Of a stretch of DNA of 64,000 bases, positions 35,326 through 42,910 are shown piece by piece. The translations under genes were made by a program, and so were the position numbers. Position 1 is the first letter of the stretch; each line of letters opens with the position of its first letter. Under the pieces are notes generated by a model, which was not told the origin of the DNA, searched no databases, and saw nothing but the letters and a program-made list of their open reading frames with translations. The stretch comes from Vibrio pectenicida (GTDB lineage Bacteria; Pseudomonadota; Gammaproteobacteria; Enterobacterales; Vibrionaceae): the NCBI GenBank assembly GCA_024347015.1, contig AP024890.1, positions 744,001 to 808,000 of the forward strand, given 5' to 3'.

Positions 35326-35916
35326 ATGCGTGGGACGATAAGTGAGTGGTATGACAATGAAGGATACGGTTATATTGCGGTTGAGAATCAACAAGCACGA
35401 GTCAAATTTCATCTTAATGATTTGCAGACTTTTGGCAGAATTCCTCGAGTGAGCGAGCGTGTCCAATTTAAGTTAAGAGAAGATACACGAGAGGGGCTCA
35501 AAGCAGTACAAATTGAAAAACAAATGGTGTTTAAGTTCACGTTCGCTATTGCAATTTGGTTCTCTACAACACTGATAGCGAGTATGTTTCTTCTAAGCTA
35601 TCCTCCACTATTATTTTTTACGTATGTTGCACTTAGCGCAATTGCTTACCTAGTCTATGCACTTGATAAGCATGCACTTCGTTCAGGGACATGGCGTGTG
35701 CCTTCAATTTTTTTGTTTGCTCTTAATCTGTTTGGAGGGTGGCCTGGCGCACTACTCGCACAGTCGTTTTTAAATTATCGACATATAGGCCTAATATTTA
35801 ACAGTTTTTTTTGGGCGACATTACTGGCCAACTTCGGCGCTTTTTGTTGGACTTTAACAAGCGAAGGTGCAACTGAAATGATGAAGCTGCTGATGTTGTT
35901 TTCTGTAAATTTGTAA
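35326..35916 (+). CDS. Cold-shock domain fused to DUF1294 membrane domain
   Basis: A two-part protein of 196 residues from ATG 35326 (AAGGG upstream; GTG 35314 and ATG 35317 are also possible). Residues 1-65 form a cold-shock-like domain (MRGTISEWYDNEGYGYIAV, then VKFHLNDL). The rest has about four membrane segments and the DUF1294 signature YALDKHALRSGTWRVP ... GGWPGALLAQ ... RHIG. The fusion is common in gammaproteobacteria, but its role is unknown; it would place a nucleic-acid-binding module at the inner membrane. Confidence 0.9.
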   Translation: MRGTISEWYDNEGYGYIAVENQQARVKFHLNDLQTFGRIPRVSERVQFKLREDTREGLKAVQIEKQMVFKFTFAIAIWFSTTLIASMFLLSYPPLLFFTYVALSAIAYLVYALDKHALRSGTWRVPSIFLFALNLFGGWPGALLAQSFLNYRHIGLIFNSFFWATLLANFGAFCWTLTSEGATEMMKLLMLFSVNL

Positions 35917-36021
35917 CATCTAATTTACGCTGACATTGTGCTAGTATAGTTGTCCCCCAAAGACCATACTTTATCAGTAAGGCCTTTTGGCTATAGTGAA
36001 ATTTTGGGAGTTTTACATTGC

Positions 36022-37392
36022 CTATTCACAAGGCGGAGAGATATGAATCACGGCTAATCCACCCAGTGATGTTTCACGATATTTCTTATTCATATCTTTG
36101 CCTGTTTGATACATGGTGGCAATGACTTTATCTAATGATATCAAGCATTTGCTTGTTCTTTTTAATGCCATTCTAGATGCATTGATAGCCTTCATTGCAC
36201 CCATCGCATTGCGTTCTATACAAGGGACTTGTACTAGTCCGCCAATAGGATCACAGGTCATCCCCAGTGAATGTTCCATTGCAATTTCTGCAGCAATACA
36301 TATCTGTTCATTGCTTCCTCCACGTAACGCGGTGAGACCTGCTGCTGCCATTGAAGACGAAACGCCTATTTCTCCTTGGCAACCGACTTCAGCACCGGAA
36401 ATGGAAGCATTGGTTTTGTACAAAATACCGATTGCGCCAGCAACTGCCAAGAAGTCCTTGATCTGCTTGACGTCAAGAGACTTCACAAAACGGTGATAAT
36501 ACATTAATACCGCGGGTATTACCCCAGCAGCTCCGTTGGTAGGAGAGGTCACAACTTGTCCCCCTGCTGCATTCTCTTCACTGACTGCAAAAGCGAACAG
36601 ATTGATCCAGTCCATCACTTCCATTGGATCATTCTCAACCGCTTCGTTTGCCTCAAGCTTTTTAAGTAGGTTAGGTGCTCTTCGGGTTACTTCAAGACCG
36701 CCTTCGAGTATACCTTCTGTTTCAAAACCCCTTTGCATGCACAAAGACATCACTTTCCAGATTTGCTCAGCTTTACGATCTATCTCTTTGATATCGAAAA
36801 AACAGACTTCGTTTTGGAGCACCATACTCCCCAAACTTAGTCCACTTTTCTCTGCCATCTCAAGCATTTCATCGGCCGAAGTGAAAGGGAAGGGTACTTC
36901 TACAGGGGTATCAGAGCTGCCATTTTCGAGTTCATCGGCAGTGACAACAAAACCACCACCAATCGAATAATAGGTCTCCATTCCTAGCTGTGTGTCTGAT
37001 GAGTCGTAGGCGGTCACAGTCATACCGTTCTCATGCAGTGGCAGGTTGGTGGTATGAAAAATAAGATCTCTTTGGTAGTCGAAGCTAATGTTCTGTTTGT
37101 TCGCTAAAAGTAACTGCCCTTGATCAAAAGTCTGTTGCAGGGCTTGTTTCGCACTCTTCATTTTAATTGTGTCTGGCTTGTCGCCCATTAAGCCAAGTAT
37201 TATTGCACGATCAGTGTGGTGCCCTTTACCGGTAAGAGATAATGAGCCGTATAGATCTATTTGAACTCTATGCACTTTGGAAATTGAGTCACTAAGAAGA
37301 CGAGTAAAGTGATAGCCCGCTAACATCGGCCCGTTGGTATGGGAGCTTGATGGCCCAACACCGATTTTAAAAATATCAAAAATCGACAGCAT
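36022..37392 (-). CDS. sdaA: L-serine dehydratase, iron-sulphur, single chain
   Basis: An oxygen-sensitive enzyme that deaminates L-serine to pyruvate. The 456 residues join the beta and alpha halves in one chain, as in E. coli SdaA/SdaB. It opens with SIFDIFKIGVGPSSSHTNGP, the substrate-binding S-S-S-H-T loop. The [4Fe-4S] ligands are Cys338 (GAEVGCQGE), Cys380 and Cys391 (CDPIGGLVQVPC). AGGAAG lies before the ATG. It is probably a single-gene unit; whether it is the SdaA or SdaB version cannot be told from this window. Confidence 0.95.
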   Translation of the reverse strand: MLSIFDIFKIGVGPSSSHTNGPMLAGYHFTRLLSDSISKVHRVQIDLYGSLSLTGKGHHTDRAIILGLMGDKPDTIKMKSAKQALQQTFDQGQLLLANKQNISFDYQRDLIFHTTNLPLHENGMTVTAYDSSDTQLGMETYYSIGGGFVVTADELENGSSDTPVEVPFPFTSADEMLEMAEKSGLSLGSMVLQNEVCFFDIKEIDRKAEQIWKVMSLCMQRGFETEGILEGGLEVTRRAPNLLKKLEANEAVENDPMEVMDWINLFAFAVSEENAAGGQVVTSPTNGAAGVIPAVLMYYHRFVKSLDVKQIKDFLAVAGAIGILYKTNASISGAEVGCQGEIGVSSSMAAAGLTALRGGSNEQICIAAEIAMEHSLGMTCDPIGGLVQVPCIERNAMGAMKAINASRMALKRTSKCLISLDKVIATMYQTGKDMNKKYRETSLGGLAVIHISPPCE

Positions 37393-37542
37393 AAACTTAC
37401 TTCCTGTTTAAATGGTCTGCTATCCAGACTCTCATTAAATATAGTTAACAATTTGATAACCTAGTCGACACTATCGATAAACAGGGTGTTTGTACAGGAA
37501 TTATGAAAAGAGTAGCCAATATTTGAGAAGCGAAAAAGGCAA

Positions 37543-37559
37543 GGGTACCTTAGGTACCC
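37543..37559 (-). terminator. Palindromic hairpin GGGTACC/GGTACCC
   Basis: A 7-bp GC-rich stem with a tiny loop. On the minus strand TTGCCTTTTTC follows a few bases later, so it could end a short leftward transcript before sdaA. Confidence 0.45.
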
Positions 37560-37570
37560 CCGTTTTAAAC

Positions 37571-37642
37571 TTATTTCTGCTTTAAAGCTAGACGTGATTT
37601 TACTGATCCCAAAGCAATTAGGCAGTAGAACAATAGCTCCAT
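37571..37642 (-). CDS. Possible 23-residue peptide
   Basis: ATG to TAA encoding MELLFYCLIALGSVKSRLAL plus three residues: a hydrophobic stretch followed by a basic tail, ending 11 bp before a hairpin. AAGAG lies about ten bases upstream. The position in front of a terminator and the membrane-peptide composition make it worth noting, but it may be chance. Confidence 0.22.
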   Translation of the reverse strand: MELLFYCLIALGSVKSRLALKQK

Positions 37643-38007
37643 TGATTAGAATACTCTTTGATTTTTCTGACATAACAGCTTTTGTATCTAGGTGCTGTTG
37701 GTGAGTAGTAGAGTGTTCATGTTCCATAAAGATAACCCATTTTATGACTAATCTATGATTTCAATGGCATTTTATTGTGAGTTTTTCATCAATTTTCATC
37801 AATAAAAACAGTGTTCAATTACAGCGTATTTGCCTAATATATTTATGCTGGTAATAAAGTGCGTGGAAAAAGCGTTACGTAAGTTTGTTAAACAATCGAA
37901 GGAGTCTAAACTAAAGGTAGGTTTAAAATACCTATCTATCAGTTAGACTTTAAATATGATGAAACTTTGTTCGTCAGACTGGGAAGTATAGAGATAAGGA
38001 TGTACAG

Positions 38008-38940
38008 ATGCCGAAAAAAAAACATCGTTTAGTAACACGTAGCGATTTTGATGGTTTAGTGTGCGCGGTTTTATTTAAGCAGCTTGGTCTCATTGATGAT
38101 ATAAAGTTTGTCCACCCTAAAGATATGCAGGACGGTTTAGTTGAGATTACCTCACTAGATATAGTGACTAACTTGCCATATGTTAAAGAGGCCCATCTTG
38201 TATTCGATCATCATTTATCAGAGACTATCCGAAATCCGGGAGAGCGACCTAACCATATCATAGATCCTGACGCACCTTCAGCAGCTAGGGTTGTATGGGA
38301 GCATTATGATGGAGACAAAGTGTTTCCTAAAGCATGGCTAGGTATGATGGAAGCGGTTGATAAAGGCGACTCTGCACAGTTTACACGTGATGAGGTGTTA
38401 GACTCGACAGGGTGGAACCTGCTTAATTTTCTTATGGATGCTAGAACTGGGCTCGGGCGTTTTAGGGACTTTAGAATTTCCAATTATAATTTGATGATGG
38501 ATCTTATCGATTATTGCACGACGCATACCATTGAGGAAATCCTAGAGCATCCTGATGTTGCAGAGAGGATAGAACTTTATAAAGAGCATGAGAATTTATT
38601 CAAGCAACAAATACAACGTTGTGCGACTGTACATAACAATTTGGTTGTATTGGATCTCACAGGAGAAGAGACAATTTATGCGGGTAATCGTTTTATGATT
38701 TACGCTTTATACCCACAATGCAATATTTCCATTCATAAGTTGTGGGGTTTTCAGAAGAAAAATACTGTATTTGCAACTGGAAAATCAATCTTTGATAGAA
38801 GTTCAAAGACCAATGTGGGTGAATTAATGCTGAAAAATGGAGGGGGAGGCCATAAAGCTGCAGGGACCTGCCAAATTGAGAATGACAAAGCTGAACAAGT
38901 CTTGCAAGAACTTATTGGCTCTATTACCGCAGACGGATGA
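38008..38940 (+). CDS. DHH-family phosphoesterase
   Basis: A manganese-dependent phosphoesterase of the DHH superfamily, 310 residues. RSDFDGLVCAVLF gives the first metal-binding Asp (motif I), VFDHHLSET is the DHH motif (about 71-73), and the C-terminal DHHA1 part ends GGGGHKAAGTCQI. Related proteins cleave short oligonucleotides, cyclic dinucleotides or polyphosphate; without the wider family tree the substrate stays open. AAGGATGTACAG precedes the ATG. It appears to be alone, facing a convergent gene 21 bp away. Confidence 0.9.
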   Translation: MPKKKHRLVTRSDFDGLVCAVLFKQLGLIDDIKFVHPKDMQDGLVEITSLDIVTNLPYVKEAHLVFDHHLSETIRNPGERPNHIIDPDAPSAARVVWEHYDGDKVFPKAWLGMMEAVDKGDSAQFTRDEVLDSTGWNLLNFLMDARTGLGRFRDFRISNYNLMMDLIDYCTTHTIEEILEHPDVAERIELYKEHENLFKQQIQRCATVHNNLVVLDLTGEETIYAGNRFMIYALYPQCNISIHKLWGFQKKNTVFATGKSIFDRSSKTNVGELMLKNGGGGHKAAGTCQIENDKAEQVLQELIGSITADG

Positions 38941-38961
38941 GATTTAAAGTGTCATTAAGCT

Positions 38962-40065
38962 TTACTCGGCCTTGTTACCTTCTTGATTGCTGAACCAGTA
39001 ATTGTTAATTGCCGTCAAAAATTTGTTAAATGATACTTCATTTGTTGCATCACTGACTGCTTTGGTCGTGGTACTTAACGTCTCTGTTATACTATCTAAT
39101 GGGTTACCAAAAGAATTAGTGAATGCAGTATTTAGTTTGGCAGGTGTTACGGTCTGTTGGGCTGTAGTCATGGCATCGTAAACATCAATCACGGGATTGC
39201 AAGTATCAAACACCTTATTTACATGTTCAATATTAGCTAATGCCCCTGGTGTTCGTGCTCTTAATACTGAAATAAAGCCCGCAGTGATAGCGTAGCCGAG
39301 TTTGTGCCGTTTTGATTTAGTGTAATCTTTATCTATTTTTGAACTAGATTTTGCGACGAACGTATCTGCTTTCTTATTGAACTGAGAACTTACCATTTCC
39401 CTAAAGCGGACATTCTTTATCTCTGGTTGATCCAGTATTGAGCTTTTGATTCCTGCTGTAACTTTATGAAGCTTTTGTGATTTCCAACCTTTTATTGGTT
39501 CATTAGAAGTAGATGGTTGCGATAGGCTACTTTTAATGTATTGGTATACTTTTCTATATACAAAACGTTTGTTTTTTGATAGTGATTGGTAGTAATCATC
39601 TCGTCCTTTTGCTTGTGAGCCAATTTCCCCCAAAATAGCGTATTCTGCCAGAGATTTTAGTAATTTATTATTGATACCAGTAATATTGAAGCTTTCATCA
39701 CTGATACTATCGATCATTGCATGAGCGAATATACGGCCAATAAACTTTCCAATGCTATTGGTTTTGGAGTTTTGTGCGAGTCTATCTAATCGCGATACAG
39801 CTAAAGAGTTACTGTTTGTTTGGGGTATAAGGGTATGTGTATAACTTTTTAGTTCCTGATGCTGGACATGCACGGATTTTGTTGTTTGCCTATCTTGACG
39901 AGATAAAACGTTCCTTTGATTTACGCGTTCTTTATCGACGTTTTGAGTAACGCAACTTATACTTCGCACAAACTCAGCTTGGCTGGTTATATCGCCAGTA
40001 GAACCAGTAGAACCAGCAGAAGGTGCCAAATCCTTGATCGAGGTGGCTATATATTTGAACGACAT
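38962..40065 (-). CDS. Unrecognised Ser/Thr-rich protein (367 residues)
   Basis: A basic, Ser/Thr/Asn-rich protein with no signal peptide. The N-terminal 90 residues look disordered (LAPSAGSTGSTGDITSQ), with a Gly-Ser-Thr stretch encoded by three near-identical 9-bp units at 39995-40021. The middle (about 95-270) is helical, with a hydrophobic patch around GYAITAGFISVL. The C-terminus is polar. A disordered polar N-terminus followed by helices is typical of proteins exported by type III or IV systems, but no such apparatus is in the window and no catalytic motif is visible. It may equally be a cytosolic protein of unknown kind. Poor ribosome binding site. Confidence 0.65.
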   Translation of the reverse strand: MSFKYIATSIKDLAPSAGSTGSTGDITSQAEFVRSISCVTQNVDKERVNQRNVLSRQDRQTTKSVHVQHQELKSYTHTLIPQTNSNSLAVSRLDRLAQNSKTNSIGKFIGRIFAHAMIDSISDESFNITGINNKLLKSLAEYAILGEIGSQAKGRDDYYQSLSKNKRFVYRKVYQYIKSSLSQPSTSNEPIKGWKSQKLHKVTAGIKSSILDQPEIKNVRFREMVSSQFNKKADTFVAKSSSKIDKDYTKSKRHKLGYAITAGFISVLRARTPGALANIEHVNKVFDTCNPVIDVYDAMTTAQQTVTPAKLNTAFTNSFGNPLDSITETLSTTTKAVSDATNEVSFNKFLTAINNYWFSNQEGNKAE

Positions 40066-40253
40066 AAGAACTACTCAATAAGTTATCTACAATTTAGTCA
40101 TTAAGTCTACTCCTTGCTCAGTATAGTGTAATAAGATTATTTCTGAAATTTTATACCGCTCAGTATTTATAAATACTTAGATTGATTTGATATACTTTAA
40201 GGTGACGAAACGCTTTGCCAAATTTTCGTCTATATATCAACAAAATATTATTC

Positions 40254-41270
40254 TTAAATTGGCATTACGCGATTACGACCAAGTTCTTTAGCTTCATAGA
40301 GGAGTTTGTCGACTCTTTCTATGAGTGACTCTGGTGCTTCTCCGCGTTGCAGTTCTGCAACACCAAATGAAGCTGTTATACTGCCAACCGATTGGCCTGA
40401 ACGTCTGTCTTTGACAGAGAGTTTTTCAATGGACCGTCGCAAACTATCTGCGAATTGGCGAGCAATCCTAAGTTGTTTGTTGGGAACTATTAAAGCAAAC
40501 TCCTCTCCGCCATATCGGTAGGCATGAATACCGTCTCTACTACTGATCTGAAAACGTTTAGCAATGCCCTTTAATACGGCATCACCAAACAAATGTCCGT
40601 AGTTGTCGTTTAAGCTTTTGAAATGGTCTATATCGGCTAATATAAGGCACATTGTTTGTTCTGCTTGACACAATGCATTGATATCGTTGTCAAATGACCT
40701 TCGATTATAAAGACTAGTTAGTCCGTCGAATAAGGCATCCTGTTGGACCTTGGCAAGTTGATTTTTTAACCTTTGAATTTCACTTGCAGCAGTTTCAAGC
40801 TGGTTATTTAAAAAGCTTGTTGAATTTCTTATTTGTTTAGATTCAGAAATTAATTGGCGGATGATTTTAGTTACATCATCGATTGATATTGCTTTGTCTT
40901 CAAATTTCTCAAGGTTTTCAAAACCTTTATCTATAACTTGGGAAAAATGAGACGTACCAGAAAGAGTATCTGTCATCGACGAGGCCACTTGATTGACCAG
41001 CACTTCAACATTAGCTTTTAACTCCTTCATATCCGTTTCTGAACGACTCGCAACGTAGCTATCATAGAGTTGCTTACTCGCTGCTGGTGGGCACAAGCCG
41101 TAATTCTCGATGATTGCTTCCAGTTCTTGATTCATTTCTGGAATTGCATTATCTACATATGTATACCACAACGCATAGTTTGCTGGCGTTGCAGCAACAT
41201 GGTTTTGCATCATAAGTGGGACAGCTTTTTTTAAGTTAGCAGTCGATTTTTTGAAATCGTCATCTAGCAT
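40254..41270 (-). CDS. Diguanylate cyclase with N-terminal helical sensor region
   Basis: A soluble c-di-GMP synthase of 338 residues. About 1-150 is a helical domain (NHVAATPANYALWYTYVDNAI ... MNQELE in outline) known from several marine diguanylate cyclases, followed by a coiled coil (about 150-178) that would pair two subunits. The GGDEF domain has the active motif YRYGGEEFALIV near residue 251. The allosteric inhibition site expected before it is RDGI, so the Asp of RxxD is missing and product inhibition through that site is not expected. CheV follows in the same direction, but from its own start 1 kb upstream. Confidence 0.9.
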   Translation of the reverse strand: MLDDDFKKSTANLKKAVPLMMQNHVAATPANYALWYTYVDNAIPEMNQELEAIIENYGLCPPAASKQLYDSYVASRSETDMKELKANVEVLVNQVASSMTDTLSGTSHFSQVIDKGFENLEKFEDKAISIDDVTKIIRQLISESKQIRNSTSFLNNQLETAASEIQRLKNQLAKVQQDALFDGLTSLYNRRSFDNDINALCQAEQTMCLILADIDHFKSLNDNYGHLFGDAVLKGIAKRFQISSRDGIHAYRYGGEEFALIVPNKQLRIARQFADSLRRSIEKLSVKDRRSGQSVGSITASFGVAELQRGEAPESLIERVDKLLYEAKELGRNRVMPI

Positions 41271-41407
41271 CTTTTGATTAAAATTCTGTGTTAACTACCC
41301 AATAGCTTAAGATTAGCGGATCTGAGCATGAGCTGCTTGGGTTAATAGGTATAAAAAATGAACTTTGCTTTGATATTAATAAGTTATCAAACAGTTTAAT
41401 TGATTTA

Positions 41408-42343
41408 TTAAACCTGTAGCTCGAGATTTTTGACTATATGACTGTTTTCCAGTTGCTCCGAACCACGCAGCATCGCTTTGACTAAATCTCCCGCATTAAA
41501 CTTTTCTAGTGCTTCATGTGCTCCAACTTGACGGGCCCTATCGACACAAATTTCACTCGAAAGAGAGGTATGTAGAATGGTGTAGGCTTTACTTAAATTA
41601 TGGTCACTTTGTATTTCAAAAGCGAGTTCATAGCCATCTAGGCCGGGCATTTCAATATCGCTCACCAATAGCTGGATTGGCTGGCCTCGTTCAGACTCTT
41701 CACGCATTAGTGTTAGGGCTTCGACACCATTATTACGGATTTGATAGCCTATGTTAATGCTGTCTAATGCATCTGAGAGTTGTTTTCTGGCAATTGAAGA
41801 GTCATCAACCAACAGAATTCGTAGAGCTTTTAGTTTTTCTCTTTCTACGTCGGTTAGCATAGGGATGTTATTCGATTCGTACTGTGGGTAGATTTTTGAT
41901 AAAAGCAGCTCAACGTCTAGCATTTGAACAATTTGCTCTTCGAATCGAGTGATACCAGTAACGAATACATTTTTACCAGTGGCTTTAGGAGAACATTCTA
42001 TTGATTTCCAGTCACACTCAATGATCTTTTCAATAGAGCGGATCATAAACGCTACTACGGTTCTCAGGCAGTCGGTAACAATCAAATAGCATGAAGCATA
42101 TTCTTCTGGCTGAATAGGTCTTAAACCAATTGCAGCCGGCATGTTGATGACTGGGATAGTATTGTTGCGAATCGTCACTGCACCTATAACGTGGTGGTGA
42201 GAATATGGTATTTGAGTAGTAGGTTGGTACGGTACAATTTCTCGTACTTTTAGCGTTCCAATAGCGAACAATTGCTTGCTATGGGTAAGGGTAAACATCA
42301 ACATTCCTTGTGATTGGTTTGCTTTACTGATTGTTTTTACCAT
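41408..42343 (-). CDS. cheV: Chemotaxis protein CheV (CheW-receiver fusion)
   Basis: A chemotaxis coupling protein. About 10-150 is a CheW-like domain (MLMFTLTHSKQLFAIGTLKV), which joins receptors to CheA, and about 180-305 is a receiver domain (RILLVDDSSIARKQL, phospho-acceptor in LLVSDIEMPGLDG). The open frame begins at 42424, but that ATG has no ribosome binding site; ATG 42343 has GGAGTG and CGGA upstream and gives 311 residues, the standard CheV length. Vibrios carry several CheV copies; this one is isolated from other chemotaxis genes. Confidence 0.9.
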   Translation of the reverse strand: MVKTISKANQSQGMLMFTLTHSKQLFAIGTLKVREIVPYQPTTQIPYSHHHVIGAVTIRNNTIPVINMPAAIGLRPIQPEEYASCYLIVTDCLRTVVAFMIRSIEKIIECDWKSIECSPKATGKNVFVTGITRFEEQIVQMLDVELLLSKIYPQYESNNIPMLTDVEREKLKALRILLVDDSSIARKQLSDALDSINIGYQIRNNGVEALTLMREESERGQPIQLLVSDIEMPGLDGYELAFEIQSDHNLSKAYTILHTSLSSEICVDRARQVGAHEALEKFNAGDLVKAMLRGSEQLENSHIVKNLELQV

Positions 42344-42537
42344 ATTCCGAAACACTCCAGTTGTATATTCTTCCCATTGAGATATTAACGCATTTGTTTT
42401 TCTAATCAATCTAACATTGTACATTTAGTTGATAAATTGATTTCTTTGGTTAAATTTTAACCTATTGCAGTGGTGTTTTCACTCTATTTCGCTACAATGT
42501 GCGTCTATACGTACCGTCGATTTAGCGAGATCAATAT

Positions 42538-42816
42538 ATGGCTAATACTGCCGCAGCTTTACATATTTTGGTAAAGCATAAAGAACAAGCTGAAGATATA
42601 ATAAAACAGCTTAAGAAGGGAGCTAAATTCCAGACTTTAGCCAAGAAATATTCCACTTGTCCTTCAGCTAAAAAGGGTGGAGATTTGGGTGAATTCCGTA
42701 AGGGTCAGATGGTTCCGCAATTCGATAAAGTGTGCTTTCAGGGGGAGACCCTCATACCTCATTTAGTAAAGACCAAATTTGGATGGCATGTAGTGAAGGT
42801 TTTGTACAGAACCTAA
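42538..42816 (+). CDS. ppiC: Peptidyl-prolyl cis-trans isomerase C (parvulin)
   Basis: A single-domain parvulin of 92 residues, cytosolic (no signal peptide). ALHILVKHKEQAEDI begins the fold; FQTLAKKYSTCPSAKKGGDLGEFRKGQMVPQFDKV in outline, then FGWHVVKVL, is the standard pattern, with both catalytic histidines (HILV and GWHVV). It helps proline-containing proteins fold. GCGAGATCAAT precedes the ATG, and a strong hairpin follows. Confidence 0.96.
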   Translation: MANTAAALHILVKHKEQAEDIIKQLKKGAKFQTLAKKYSTCPSAKKGGDLGEFRKGQMVPQFDKVCFQGETLIPHLVKTKFGWHVVKVLYRT

Positions 42817-42863
42817 AGTATATATTTAATACAAATATTGTAACGTCGTCGATAATACATTGA

Positions 42864-42891
42864 AAAAGCTCATCTTTTTAGATGAGCTTTT
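42864..42891. terminator. Bidirectional terminator between ppiC and the chitinase gene
   Basis: AAAAGCTCATCT/AGATGAGCTTTT, a 12-bp perfect stem with a TTTT loop and A/T runs on both flanks. Confidence 0.93.
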
Positions 42892-42910
42892 CGTTTATGT
42901 GAGCATAAAT

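Larger units (their letters stand above)
37393..38007. other. Long intergenic region upstream of sdaA and the DHH gene
   Basis: About 615 bp between divergent genes. It holds a hairpin at 37543-37559 and one weak small reading frame just before it on the minus strand. The part from 37740 to 38007 shows nothing except the DHH gene's ribosome binding site. Confidence 0.45.

Noticed and set aside
37461..37727. 88-codon minus-strand open frame
   Set aside because: It runs through a GC-rich hairpin, has no ribosome binding site, and its second half has no protein-like character.
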